Origin: Thioalkalivibrio sulfidiphilus
GTDB taxonomy: Bacteria > Pseudomonadota > Gammaproteobacteria > Ectothiorhodospirales > Ectothiorhodospiraceae
Length of the DNA stretch: 38,417 nucleotides
Assembly (NCBI RefSeq): GCF_000377945.1
Contig: NZ_KB898948.1
Location: 1 to 38,417, forward strand
Reading direction: 5' to 3'
The translations under genes were made by a program, and so were the position numbers. Positions 1-8,960 of the stretch are shown piece after piece (the first letter of the stretch is position 1; every line of letters begins with the position of its first letter). Below the pieces are notes generated by a model. It worked only from the letters and a program-made list of their open reading frames with translations, did not search any database and was not told where the DNA came from.

Positions 1-647
1 ATGCCCTTGGGACCATAGGTCTTGTGGGCCGAGAAGCTCATCAGGTCCACCGGCAGCCTCGACAGGTCGATGGCCACCTTGCCGGTGGACTGCGCCGCGT
101 CCACGTGCAGCAGCACACCCCGCTCCCGGGTCAGATTGCCGATCGCCTCGATGTCCTGGATCACGCCGATCTCGTTGTTCACGTGCATCACCGACACCAG
201 CACCGTGTCCTCGCGCAGGGCCGCTTTCAGCACCTCCAGGTCCACCAGGCCATTGGCCTGCACGTCCAGGTAGGTGACCTCGAAACCCTCGCGCTCCAGC
301 TGCCGGCAGGTGTCCAGCACCGCCTTGTGCTCGGTCTTGACGGTGATCAGGTGCCGGCCCTTCTTCTGGTAGAAGTGCGCCGCGCCCTTGATGGCCAGGT
401 TGTTGGCCTCGGTGGCGCCGCTGGTCCAGACGATCTCCCGGGGGTCGGCTCCCACCAGCTCGGCCACCTGCTCACGAGCGCGCTCCACCGCCTTCTCCGC
501 GTCCCAGCCGAAGACGTGGGAACGGGACGCCGGGTTGCCGAAGATGCCGCCGCGGGTCAGGTACTTGGCCATCTCCTCGGCCACGCGCTCGTCCACCGGC
601 GTGGTCGCGGAATAGTCCAGGTAGATGGGGGTCTTGATCTCGCTCAC
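1..647 (-). CDS. iscS: Cysteine desulfurase IscS (3' end outside window)
   Basis: PLP enzyme that takes sulfur from cysteine and passes it as persulfide to IscU for Fe-S cluster assembly in the cytoplasm. The visible 215 codons begin [20 protein letters not shown], the classic N-terminus, and continue through the cofactor-binding region ([28 protein letters not shown]). They end just after [12 protein letters not shown], whose Lys (residue 209 here) is the PLP Schiff-base lysine. The active-site Cys loop lies beyond the window. The start is GTG at 645-647, chosen because it gives the standard N-terminus and follows a GAGGAAAG ribosome site. It is 63 bp downstream of iscR on the same strand, the normal isc operon order, so it is probably under IscR control. 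Confidence 0.97.
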   Translation of the reverse strand, partial: MSEIKTPIYLDYSATTPVDERVAEEMAKYLTRGGIFGNPASRSHVFGWDAEKAVERAREQVAELVGADPREIVWTSGATEANNLAIKGAAHFYQKKGRHLITVKTEHKAVLDTCRQLEREGFEVTYLDVQANGLVDLEVLKAALREDTVLVSVMHVNNEIGVIQDIEAIGNLTRERGVLLHVDAAQSTGKVAIDLSRLPVDLMSFSAHKTYGPKG

Positions 648-710
648 TGCACTTTCCTCTCTGCTTCGGTACGGTGCCCGTGTAATCCGGGCTGAGTCAG
701 TCGTCCCGGA

Positions 711-1199
711 TCACTCGGCCCGGAAGGACTCGGCACGCCGGGAGAGCAGCACGCGCTGCCCCACCTGACGGTCCTGACGGGCGGCCACTTCCTGGACACC
801 GTTGCGGGCCATGACATCGGCCAGGGTGATGTTGGTGAGAAACTGCCGGATCTGGTCACTCAGGTCCGACCACAGGTCGTGGGTCAGGCAACGCTGGTTG
901 TTCTGGCAGTCGGCGGCGCCACCGCAGCGGGTGGTATCCACCTTCTCGTCCACCGCCGCGATCACGTCGGCGATGGCGGTCTTGTTCGCGGGACGGCTCA
1001 GGGAATAACCACCACCGGGTCCCCGGGTGCTCACCACCAGGCCCTGCTTGCGCAGGCGGGCAAACAGTTGCTCCAGGTAAGACAGTGAGATACCCTGACG
1101 ATGCGAAATGTCGGCCAGGGAGATCGGCCCCTGGTCGTTATGGATGGCCAGGTCGAGCATCGCCGTTACGGCATAGCGTCCCTTGGTCGTCAACCTCAT
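711..1199 (-). CDS. iscR: Fe-S cluster-sensing transcriptional regulator IscR
   Basis: Rrf2-family regulator that holds a [2Fe-2S] cluster and represses the isc operon when clusters are plentiful. It has 162 residues, as usual. The N-terminal winged helix includes [18 protein letters not shown] (residues 38-55) and the wing RGPGGGYSL (59-67). The cluster ligands sit exactly where known in Escherichia coli: Cys92, Cys98, Cys104 and His107 ([15 protein letters not shown]). It is the first gene of iscR-iscS, and a promoter with an overlapping type-1 IscR site lies about 65-100 bp upstream (1263-1296), so autoregulation is expected. The C-terminal tail after residue 135 is less conserved, as is usual. 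Confidence 0.98.
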   Translation of the reverse strand: MRLTTKGRYAVTAMLDLAIHNDQGPISLADISHRQGISLSYLEQLFARLRKQGLVVSTRGPGGGYSLSRPANKTAIADVIAAVDEKVDTTRCGGAADCQNNQRCLTHDLWSDLSDQIRQFLTNITLADVMARNGVQEVAARQDRQVGQRVLLSRRAESFRAE

Positions 1200-1262
1200 G
1201 TCCTGCTCCTCTTGCCAGTAATTCCCTGCCTCGAAACCGGGTTCCTCGGCATTGACCCAGGC

Positions 1263-1292
1263 ATCTTAGCAATAACCTAGAAAAAAGGTCAA
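1263..1292 (-). promoter_or_regulatory. iscR promoter (sigma70-type)
   Basis: On the minus strand TTGACC (1287-1292) is followed after 18 bp by TAAGAT (1263-1268), a good -35/-10 pair about 65 bp upstream of the iscR start. The cysE stop codon lies immediately upstream, so this promoter separates iscR from cysE. Confidence 0.75.
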
Positions 1293-1296
1293 GTAT
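1271..1296 (-). promoter_or_regulatory. Type-1 IscR binding site overlapping the iscR -35 box
   Basis: The minus strand reads ATACTTGACC, six T, then CTAGGTTATT. This imperfect palindrome resembles the published type-1 IscR motif and the E. coli iscR operator (ATAGTTGACC...ACTCGGG). It covers the -35 box and spacer, where a repressor would block polymerase. Its outer edge overlaps the last base of the cysE stop codon (1296-1298). The call rests on motif similarity only. Confidence 0.65.
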
Positions 1297-2102
1297 TACC
1301 CTGCCCCGGATCCGGGTTGCCTGGGTGTCTCTTCCGGGTGGCTCTCCACGGTCTCCTCCAGCCCCTCCATGTCCCGGGCATCCAGCTCCGGGATATGGGA
1401 GTCGTCCACGTCCGCACCCAGCTGCTTCAGGGCATGGCTGGTCTCGTCCACCCGCTGGTCCAGGGTATGCAGGTGATCGAGAATGCGGTTGATGGCGTTG
1501 GCGATGGGGTCCGGCATCTCCTTGGACAGGCCGTAGGCGTCGAAACCTATGCGCTCGGCCATGGCCTCCCGGCGGCGCTCGTCCTCGTTGCGCTTGGAGA
1601 TCACCCGCCCCGGGATACCCACCACCGTCGCCCCCTCCGGCACGTCCTTGAGCACGACCGCGTTAGATCCCACCCGGGCATCGGCCCCTATGGTGATGGG
1701 GCCCAGGATCTTTGCCCCCGCACCCACCACCACCCGGTCGCCCAGGGTGGGATGGCGCTTGCCCTTGTCCCAGCTGGTGCCACCCAGGGTGACGCCGTGG
1801 TAGACGGTGCAGTCCTCGCCGATCTCGGCGGTCTCTCCGATCACCACGCCCATGCCGTGGTCGATGAAGAAACGCCGGCCGATGCGGGCACCGGGATGGA
1901 TCTCGATGCCCGTCAGCCAGCGCCCCAGGTAGGAGACCCAGCGGGCCAGCCAGAGCAGGCGCCGCTGCCACAGGGCATGGCTCAGGCGATGCAGCCACAG
2001 GGCATGGATGCCCGGATAGGTGGTCAGCACCTCGAAGGTGTTGCGGGCGGCCGGGTCACGGTCGAAGACGCAGCGGATATCTTCCTTCAGGCGTTCAAAC
2101 AT
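1296..2102 (-). CDS. cysE: Serine O-acetyltransferase CysE
   Basis: Makes O-acetylserine from serine and acetyl-CoA, the first committed step of cysteine synthesis. It has 268 residues, with a short N-terminal helical domain followed by left-handed beta-helix hexapeptide repeats (about residues 66-165). Conserved active-site stretches are [11 protein letters not shown] (His82) and [18 protein letters not shown] (His102), ending in [11 protein letters not shown]. The 90-residue C-terminal extension is rich in Asp/Glu and probably helical. The truncated N-terminus matches the short CysE type often encoded beside iscR. The neighbourhood links cysteine supply to IscS, which consumes cysteine. A TATAAT box lies 47 bp upstream. 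Confidence 0.95.
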   Translation of the reverse strand: MFERLKEDIRCVFDRDPAARNTFEVLTTYPGIHALWLHRLSHALWQRRLLWLARWVSYLGRWLTGIEIHPGARIGRRFFIDHGMGVVIGETAEIGEDCTVYHGVTLGGTSWDKGKRHPTLGDRVVVGAGAKILGPITIGADARVGSNAVVLKDVPEGATVVGIPGRVISKRNEDERRREAMAERIGFDAYGLSKEMPDPIANAINRILDHLHTLDQRVDETSHALKQLGADVDDSHIPELDARDMEGLEETVESHPEETPRQPGSGAG

Positions 2103-2148
2103 GGGCGCTTCCCGTCATGGGGATAATTCCTGAGCCGATTAGTAAGAA

Positions 2149-2154
2149 ATTATA
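2149..2154 (-). promoter_or_regulatory. -10 box of probable cysE promoter
   Basis: A perfect TATAAT on the minus strand between trmJ and cysE, preceded directly by CCTG. At 17 bp upstream the -35 is poor (TGTGAC). It would start cysE transcription about 40 bp before the ATG. Confidence 0.5.
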
Positions 2155-2194
2155 CAGGTTCACGATGCAGCGTCACAGGGCACATCACGGGCGG

Positions 2195-2938
2195 TCAACG
2201 GCGTGGCCCCTTCTCGGCCGCCGTCAAGATCCCCCGCAGGATGTTCACCTCACTCACCGTGGGCACGGCCCGGCCGTAGAGCCGGCGCAGCCGGCGCAGC
2301 AGGTGCCGCGGGTTGTTCGGGTCGAGGAAATCCAGGTGGATCAGGGCACGCTCCAGGTGGGCGTAGAAATCCTCCAGGGCCTCGGCGCTGGCGGGCTGGT
2401 CTTCCGGGGCCAGTTCCGCGCTGGGTTCCATCGCCGGCGCCTGCCGGTCGAGGGCCGCCATGCGCAACTCGTAACTCAGCACCTGCACGGCGGCCGCGAG
2501 ATTCAGCGAGCTGTAGGCCTCGTTGGCGGGAATGGTCACCAGGGAATGGCAACGGTCCAGTTCCTCGTTGCTCAGGCCGCTCTGCTCCCGGCCGAACAGC
2601 AGCGCCACCGGTCCCTGGGTCGCCGCCTCCACCAGGGCGGCGGCCGCCTCCCGGGGATTGAGCTGGGGCCAGCGCAGGCTGCGCTGCCGGGCACTGGTGC
2701 CCATCACCAGCCGACAGCCGGTCAGGGCCTCGTCCAGGTCCTCATACACGGGCGTGCCGGCCAGCAGGTCGTCGGCGCCGGAGGCCATGGCGGTGGCCTC
2801 CGCGCTGGGATAACGCACCGGACTGACCAGGCGCAGGTCCGAGAGACCCATGGTCTTCATGGCCCGGGCGCTGGAGCCGATGTTGCCGGGGTGGGAGGTC
2901 TGGATCAGGACGATCCGCAGCCGATCGAGTACATTCAT
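2195..2938 (-). CDS. trmJ: tRNA (cytidine/uridine-2'-O-)-methyltransferase TrmJ
   Basis: SPOUT-family enzyme that 2'-O-methylates position 32 of several tRNAs using S-adenosylmethionine. From the ATG at 2938 it has 247 residues and begins MNVLDRLRIVLIQTSHPGNI, the family N-terminus. The knotted SAM-binding region is visible as LFGREQSGLSNEEL (114-127) and IPANEAYSSLNLAAAV (136-151). A C-terminal helical part follows. An in-frame TTG at 2947 is the only alternative start; neither has a clear ribosome site. It faces suhB across about 100 bp, a common gammaproteobacterial arrangement, with the isc region downstream. Confidence 0.95.
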   Translation of the reverse strand: MNVLDRLRIVLIQTSHPGNIGSSARAMKTMGLSDLRLVSPVRYPSAEATAMASGADDLLAGTPVYEDLDEALTGCRLVMGTSARQRSLRWPQLNPREAAAALVEAATQGPVALLFGREQSGLSNEELDRCHSLVTIPANEAYSSLNLAAAVQVLSYELRMAALDRQAPAMEPSAELAPEDQPASAEALEDFYAHLERALIHLDFLDPNNPRHLLRRLRRLYGRAVPTVSEVNILRGILTAAEKGPRR

Positions 2939-2948
2939 CGTGTTCAAC

Positions 2949-2977
2949 TTGTTGGGAACCGTGCGCTTGTGTATCGT
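2949..2977 (+). promoter_or_regulatory. Candidate suhB promoter
   Basis: TTGTTG (2949-2954), 17 bp, TATCGT (2972-2977), about 65 bp before the suhB ATG in the trmJ-suhB divergent gap. Spacing is ideal but both boxes are imperfect. Confidence 0.35.
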
Positions 2978-3040
2978 TCGCCATCTCGACGCGGCAGCCG
3001 CCGCGTCCTTCTTTCATAATCCGTCTCGGGGAACATCCCA

Positions 3041-3820
3041 ATGCAGCCGATGCTCAACATCGCGGTCAAGGCCGCCCGTGCCGCCGGCCAGGTCATCGTC
3101 CGTCACGTCGGGCGCCTGGAAGGCCTTACGGTGCAGAACAAACAGCCCAACGACTTCGTCAGCGAGGTGGATCATCTGGCCGAGCGCGAGATTATACGCG
3201 TCATCCAGCGCGCCTACCCGGATCACGCCATCCTCGCCGAGGAGAGCGGCGGCCAGGGCAGAAGCGACTACGAGTGGATCATCGACCCCCTGGACGGCAC
3301 CACCAACTTCCTGCACGACTTCCCGCAATTCGCGGTCTCCATCGCCCTGCGCCATCAGGGCCGGCTGGAGCAGGCCGTGGTCTACGATCCGGTCAAGGAA
3401 GAGCTGTTCGCTGCCTCCCGGGGCGGCGGCGCGACCCTCAACAACCGGCGCATCCGGGTCACGACCCTCAAGGACCTGAACGGCGCCCTGCTGGGCACCG
3501 GCATCCCGTTTCGCGAAGACCAGGACCTGGATGCCTACCTCAAGACCCTGCGCGCCCTGCTCCCCGGCACTGCCGGCGTGCGCCGCGCCGGCTCCGCCGC
3601 CCTGGACCTGGCCTACGTGGCGGCCGGACGCCTGGACGGTTTCTGGGAATACGGCCTGAACCCCTGGGACATGGCCGCCGGCGTGCTGCTGGTGCAGGAG
3701 GCCGGTGGCCTGGTGGGTACACCCGATGGCGGCCATGACGTGATGGCCCGCGGCGACGTGGTGGCCGCTGGCCCGAAGGTCTTCAAGGCGATGCTGCAGC
3801 GGCTGGCCCAGGCGCGCTGA
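3041..3820 (+). CDS. suhB: Inositol-1-monophosphatase SuhB
   Basis: Mg2+-dependent phosphatase of the IMPase family; in E. coli SuhB also acts in ribosomal RNA antitermination with NusA. It has 259 residues, the normal length. Metal and catalytic motifs are intact: ILAEESGG (Glu67/Glu68), WIIDPLDGTTNF (Asp82, Asp85, Thr87) and the C-terminal NPWDMAAGVLLVQEAGG. The start at 3041 follows a GGGGA ribosome site; Met4 at 3050 is an alternative. A heptamer repeat array that can form a hairpin begins 4 bp after the stop codon and may serve as its transcript end. Confidence 0.96.
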   Translation: MQPMLNIAVKAARAAGQVIVRHVGRLEGLTVQNKQPNDFVSEVDHLAEREIIRVIQRAYPDHAILAEESGGQGRSDYEWIIDPLDGTTNFLHDFPQFAVSIALRHQGRLEQAVVYDPVKEELFAASRGGGATLNNRRIRVTTLKDLNGALLGTGIPFREDQDLDAYLKTLRALLPGTAGVRRAGSAALDLAYVAAGRLDGFWEYGLNPWDMAAGVLLVQEAGGLVGTPDGGHDVMARGDVVAAGPKVFKAMLQRLAQAR

Positions 3821-3824
3821 ACTG

Positions 3825-3957
3825 CAATTCAACATTCAAGATTCAAAATTCAAAGGGGGCGGCCTCGGTGCCACCCCTTTAGTCTTTCTCTATGACGTAT
3901 CCAGTTGGAATTTTTGGGTTTTTCCCTTTGAATCTTGAATTTTGAATCTTGAATTGC
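3825..3957. repeat. Heptamer array A, inverted pair (unit ATTCAAR / TTGAATY)
   Basis: Left arm 3825-3855 has four 7-bp units ending in ATTCA (CAATTCA, ACATTCA, AGATTCA, AAATTCA). Right arm 3927-3954 has four units TTTGAAT/CTTGAAT. The arms are inverted, so the transcript can form a stem of about 30 bp around a 70-nt loop. It starts 4 bp after the suhB stop. Part of the array family described in the findings. Confidence 0.85.
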
Positions 3958-3969
3958 CTTCCCCCTTCC

Positions 3970-3997
3970 TTGCGCATTCACAAAACTGTGTTATACA
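3970..3997 (+). promoter_or_regulatory. Promoter of the 4092 gene
   Basis: TTGCGC (3970-3975), 16 bp, TATACA (3992-3997), about 95 bp before the start at 4092. It is the best sigma70-like pair in this gap. Confidence 0.45.
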
Positions 3998-4091
3998 GGA
4001 GCAACCCGCGGAAACACTCGGGTATCCCCGGTGGTGCGCCATACCCATAAACCACAAGCGCCACGATGACGGGACACATTGAGGGAGTCCA

Positions 4092-4451
4092 ATGAACAGA
4101 ATCCTGCTGAGCCTGGCGGCGCCGCCCCTTGCGGTGTGCCATTACGGCTGCGCGAGGCGTTGTGCCGCGCCCATCGGGGCGTTCTGGCTGACCGGCATCG
4201 TCGGTCTCGTCTACGGGGGCCTGGGGGGACCGATCAACAACGGCTCGGCGGCCTGGTGGGTGGTGGGGATCGGGGTGCTGCTGTGGGGGGTGGCCGCGGT
4301 CTGGACCCTGCTCACGGTCCAGGGGGTCGATGACGACCGTGCGCGCGTGAAGGGCAGCAACCGGCTGTGCCAGGCACTGACCGGATCGGGCCGCGGGCTC
4401 GATGAGAGCGATCCCCTGGAAGAGGTGGAACGTTCAAGACGTGAGGAGTGA
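4092..4451 (+). CDS. Small membrane protein of unknown function
   Basis: 119 residues that I do not recognise as a named family. The N-terminus (MNRILLSLAAPPLAVCHYGC) is cysteine-rich, with Cys16, Cys20 and Cys24 in a C-x3-C-x3-C pattern. Two hydrophobic stretches follow: about residues 28-46, Gly-rich (GIVGLVYGGLGG), and 54-76, Trp-rich (AAWWVVGIGVLLWGVAAVW). The C-terminal 40 residues are charged and probably cytoplasmic. The start has a GGGAG ribosome site 5 bp upstream. The TGA stop (4449-4451) lies inside a heptamer array, so the final residues RREE are array-encoded. It converges on secF. The closely spaced cysteines could bind metal or form disulfides, but nothing shows this. Confidence 0.75.
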   Translation: MNRILLSLAAPPLAVCHYGCARRCAAPIGAFWLTGIVGLVYGGLGGPINNGSAAWWVVGIGVLLWGVAAVWTLLTVQGVDDDRARVKGSNRLCQALTGSGRGLDESDPLEEVERSRREE

Positions 4452-4500
4452 GGCGTCAGGGGTGAGGTATTTCACGCCTACCGCCTGTCCCCTCACGCCT
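4441..4500. repeat. Heptamer array B, inverted pair (unit GTGAGGN)
   Basis: Left arm: GTGAGGA, GTGAGGC, GTCAGGG, GTGAGGT (4441-4468). Right arm: CACGCCT, ACCGCCT, GTCCCCT, CACGCCT (4473-4500), the complement of the same kind of unit. Four units face four units with a 4-bp spacer. The array contains the stop codon of the 4092 gene and ends 3 bp before the secF stop codon, filling the whole convergent gap. It may act as a two-way transcription end. Confidence 0.85.
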
Positions 4501-4503
4501 CAA

Positions 4504-5445
4504 TCAGGGCCGCCCTTCCTCCGGGGCATCCTCCCCTTCCTTCTTCACCGGCAGCATCACCGAGCGGTCCACGCCCATGCTCAGGGCCAGGGCGGCGGCG
4601 ATGTAGATGGATGAATAGGTACCCACCAGCACGCCGATGATCAGGGCCAGGGCGAAGCCGTTGATCACCGCGCCGCCCAGGAAAAACAGGGCGAGCAGCA
4701 CCAGCAGCGTGGTGCCGCTGGTGATGATGGTGCGCGACAGCATCTGGTTCACTGACTTGTTCATCACCTGCTCGGCATTTTCCTTGCGCAGCTTGCGGAA
4801 GTTCTCGCGGATGCGGTCGTAGACCACGATGGTGTCGTTGAGCGAGTAACCGATCACCGCCAGCACGGCGGCCAGCACCGAGAGGTCGAACTCCTTCTGC
4901 AGCAGGGAGAAGATGCCCAGGGTGATGATCACGTCATGGGCCAGCGCCAGCACCGCGCCCACAGAGAAGCGCCACTCGAAGCGCAGGGCCACGTAGATCA
5001 GGATGCCGAACAGGGCATAGAGCATGGCCAGACCGCCCTGCTCGCGCAGCTCCTCGCCCACCTGAGGACCCACGAACTCCACCCGGCGCATGTCCACCCC
5101 GCCCTCGGCACCGGTGCGCAGCACCCTGAGCACCTCGTTGGAGAGATCGGCGGTGTTCTCGCCCTCCCGGGGTGCGAGGCGGATGAGGATGTCCTGGGAT
5201 GTGCCGAAGTACTGCACGATGGCACGGCCGTAGCCAGCGGACTCGAGCTGCTCACGCACCTGCTCCAGCTCCACCGGCTGCGGGTAGCCCACCTCGATCA
5301 CCGTACCGCCGGTGAAATCGATACCGAAGTTGAGACCGCGGGTGGCCAGCATGAAGATGGACCCGATGATCAACACCGCCGACACGATCAGCCACAGTCG
5401 GCGCTGGGCCATGAAATTGATGTTGGCGTTTGCGAAATTCAGCAT
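4504..5445 (-). CDS. secF: Protein translocase subunit SecF
   Basis: Inner-membrane partner of SecD that helps SecYEG complete protein export using the proton gradient. From the ATG at 5445 it has 313 residues: MLNFANANINFMAQRR, a first membrane helix (about 17-37), the periplasmic domain opening with GLNFGIDFTGGTVIEV, then five C-terminal helices including the conserved VIGYSLNDTIVVYDRIRENFRK. The start is preferred over upstream frame extension because it matches the family N-terminus and has GGAG 8 bp upstream. It lies 16 bp after secD in the same operon. The short hydrophilic tail (KKEGEDAPEEGRP) is typical. Confidence 0.97.
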   Translation of the reverse strand: MLNFANANINFMAQRRLWLIVSAVLIIGSIFMLATRGLNFGIDFTGGTVIEVGYPQPVELEQVREQLESAGYGRAIVQYFGTSQDILIRLAPREGENTADLSNEVLRVLRTGAEGGVDMRRVEFVGPQVGEELREQGGLAMLYALFGILIYVALRFEWRFSVGAVLALAHDVIITLGIFSLLQKEFDLSVLAAVLAVIGYSLNDTIVVYDRIRENFRKLRKENAEQVMNKSVNQMLSRTIITSGTTLLVLLALFFLGGAVINGFALALIIGVLVGTYSSIYIAAALALSMGVDRSVMLPVKKEGEDAPEEGRP

Positions 5446-5461
5446 GCGGCGTACTCCGCGC

Positions 5462-7333
5462 TCAGATGGCCAGCGCCTTGATGCGGCGCCGGCGACCATA
5501 GATGAGATTGATGACGGCCCGGGTGACCAGGATGGCCGTGAACATGGAGACCACGATGCCGATGGACAGGGTGATGGCAAAGCCCTTGATGGGGCCGGTT
5601 CCGAACATGAACAGCACCAGGGCCGCGATCAGGGTGGTGATGTTGGCGTCCACGATGGTCGACAGCGCCCGCTCGTAACCCGAGGAAATGGCGGCCTGGG
5701 GTGAATTGCCGTTCCTCAGCTCCTCGCGGATACGCTCGAAGATGAGCACGTTGGCATCCACGGCGATGCCCACCGTGAGCACGATACCCGCGATGCCCGG
5801 CAGGGTCAGGGTGGCCTGCAACATGGACAGCACCGAGACGATCAACACGAGGTTGAGCGCCAGGGCCACGTTGGCCACCAGGCCGAACACCCGGTAGTAG
5901 AGCGCCATGAAGACGAGCACCAGGATGAAACCGATCACCACGGAGTTGAAACCGCGCTCGATGTTGTCGCGGCCCAGGCTCGGGCCCACGGTGCGCTCCT
6001 CGACGATGGTCATGGGCGCGGCCAGGGCACCGGCACGCAGCAGCAGGGCCAGGTTGCGGGCCTCGCGGGTGCTTTCAAGGCCTGTGATCTGGAAGCGCCG
6101 GCCCAGCTGATCCTGGATGCGCGCCACGTTGATGACCTCCTCGGTGCGGGTGGTCCGGCGCACCATCTCGCCGTTCTCCTCCACCGTCTCGGTCTTGGTC
6201 TCGATGAATACCGTACCCATCAGGCGGCCGATGTTCTCGCCGGTCACCCGGCTGAAGATGCGCGCACCCTGGGCATCCAGGTTGATGAATACCGCCGGGC
6301 CGCCCGTGTCCTGGGCGATACCGGAGGCGGCGTCGGTAATGTAATCGCCGGTGAGCATCACCTGGCGGCGCAGCAGCACCGGGGTGCCGTCTCGCTCGCG
6401 ATACAGGCGTGATGCGGAGGGCACGCGGCCGGTGGCGGCGGCCTCGAAGGGATCGTTCTCCTCGTCCACCAGGCGGAATTCCAGGGTGGCGGTGGCACCG
6501 AGGATCTCTTTGGCCCGGGCGGTGTCCTGCACGCCGGGCAGCTGCACGACGATGCGGTCCTCGCCCTGCTGCTGGATGATGGGCTCGGCCACTCCCAGCT
6601 CATCCACCCGGTTGCGTAGGGTGGTGATGTTCTGCTGCAGGGCCAGGCGGCGCTGGTCGGTGAGGGTGTCCTGGGTCAGGCTGGCGGTGATCAGGAACAC
6701 CTCGCCGGATTCGGAGGTGCGGAAGTCCAGGTCGCCCCGGTATTCCCGGCGCAGGAAGTCATGGGCCTGATCCCGCTCGGCGGCATCGCGGAAACGCACC
6801 ACCACGCCATCCGTGGCCCGCTCCACGGAGAGATAGCGGATGCGCTCGTCCCGCAGCAGGCTGCGGAACTCGCCCACGTAGCGTTCATGGGCTGCGGTGA
6901 CCACCGCCTCCATGTCCACTTCCATGAGGAAATGCACGCCGCCGCGCAGGTCCAGGCCCAGGGACATGGGCCGGGCGTTGATGGCCCGCAGCCAGTTGGG
7001 CGTGGCCGGCGCCAGGTTCAGGGCCACCACGTTCTGGGTGCCCATGAGCGCGGTGCGCAGGATGTCCGCGGCCTGGAGCTGGTCGTCGGTACTGTCGAAA
7101 CGCAGCAGCACCTGCTGACCGTCATACTCCACGCCCGTCTTGGGCACGATACCCCGCCCCGCCAACACCGCCTCAATCTGACGGCGGGTGGCCTCATCCA
7201 CTTCGTCGGTTGTGGTGTTGGAGATCTGCACCGCCGGGTCCTCCGGGTAGAGGTTCGGCATGGCATACAGTGCGCCCACCGCCACGACCACGACGATGAG
7301 CAGGTATTTCCACAGGGGGTACTGGTTGATCAT
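5462..7333 (-). CDS. secD: Protein translocase subunit SecD
   Basis: Six-helix RND-type membrane protein of the Sec translocase accessory complex SecDF-YajC. 623 residues match family length. The first membrane helix is near residues 7-27 (WKYLLIVVVVAVGALYAMPN). The large periplasmic P1 domain includes SLGLDLRGGVHFLMEVD and the downstream head region. The C-terminal helices contain AGIVLTVGIAVDANVLIFERIRE, with the conserved Asp used in proton coupling. It lies between yajC and secF in the standard order. Confidence 0.98.
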   Translation of the reverse strand: MINQYPLWKYLLIVVVVAVGALYAMPNLYPEDPAVQISNTTTDEVDEATRRQIEAVLAGRGIVPKTGVEYDGQQVLLRFDSTDDQLQAADILRTALMGTQNVVALNLAPATPNWLRAINARPMSLGLDLRGGVHFLMEVDMEAVVTAAHERYVGEFRSLLRDERIRYLSVERATDGVVVRFRDAAERDQAHDFLRREYRGDLDFRTSESGEVFLITASLTQDTLTDQRRLALQQNITTLRNRVDELGVAEPIIQQQGEDRIVVQLPGVQDTARAKEILGATATLEFRLVDEENDPFEAAATGRVPSASRLYRERDGTPVLLRRQVMLTGDYITDAASGIAQDTGGPAVFINLDAQGARIFSRVTGENIGRLMGTVFIETKTETVEENGEMVRRTTRTEEVINVARIQDQLGRRFQITGLESTREARNLALLLRAGALAAPMTIVEERTVGPSLGRDNIERGFNSVVIGFILVLVFMALYYRVFGLVANVALALNLVLIVSVLSMLQATLTLPGIAGIVLTVGIAVDANVLIFERIREELRNGNSPQAAISSGYERALSTIVDANITTLIAALVLFMFGTGPIKGFAITLSIGIVVSMFTAILVTRAVINLIYGRRRRIKALAI

Positions 7334-7389
7334 GGGGCGTCCGAAAGCGGGTTCTTGACGGGCCGGGAGACCTTATTGCAGCAGGCCGA

Positions 7390-7719
7390 TCAGGCGTCCT
7401 TCATGGTGCCCTTGGGCATCACGGCAGCCACGGCGGAGCGCTGCACGGTCACCTGCACGCCATTGGCCACCTCGATGCGGATGAAGTTCTCTTCCAGTTC
7501 CACGATACGGCCCAGCAGACCGCCACCGGTCACCACCTCGTCACCCTTTGACAGGGACTCGACCATGGCGCGGTGTTCCTTGGCGCGCTTGGTCTGGGGA
7601 CGGATGATCAGGAAGTACATGATCGCGAAGAAGATGGCGATCATGATCAGGAATTCGAAACCGCCGCCGCCCTGGGACTGACCGCTCTGGGCTGCCGCAT
7701 CCGCGATGAAGAAATTCAT
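7390..7719 (-). CDS. yajC: Sec translocon accessory subunit YajC
   Basis: Small single-pass membrane protein that associates with SecDF. It has 109 residues: short N-terminus, one membrane helix (FEFLIMIAIFFAIMYFLIIRPQ), then the conserved cytoplasmic part RPQTKRAKEHRAMVESLSKGDEVVTGGGLLGRIVE. An AAGGAG ribosome site precedes the start. It is the third gene of queA-tgt-yajC-secD-secF. A CATAAT box overlaps the tgt stop codon, so an internal promoter is possible. Confidence 0.96.
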   Translation of the reverse strand: MNFFIADAAAQSGQSQGGGGFEFLIMIAIFFAIMYFLIIRPQTKRAKEHRAMVESLSKGDEVVTGGGLLGRIVELEENFIRIEVANGVQVTVQRSAVAAVMPKGTMKDA

Positions 7720-7779
7720 GCTCGGGACTCCTTAGTTATTGGGTGTTCAGTCGGGTCTGGATGTGCGCAAAGGCCGGTA

Positions 7780-8898
<1,119 letters not shown>

Positions 8899-8925
8899 TC
8901 ACTCCAGATCCCGTCTTTCCTTGAG

Positions 8926-8960
8926 ACTAGCCACTAGCCACTTGCCACTTGCAACTGCCC
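8926..8960 (+). repeat. Heptamer array C (unit ACTWGCC) inside the queA 3' end
   Basis: Five tandem 7-bp units: ACTAGCC, ACTAGCC, ACTTGCC, ACTTGCA, ACTGCCC. Unlike most arrays in this window it has no inverted partner nearby, but a second array of the same unit in the same orientation lies at 10038-10072, on the other side of queA. The queA stop codon (8934-8936) and its last seven sense codons are within it. Confidence 0.85.
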
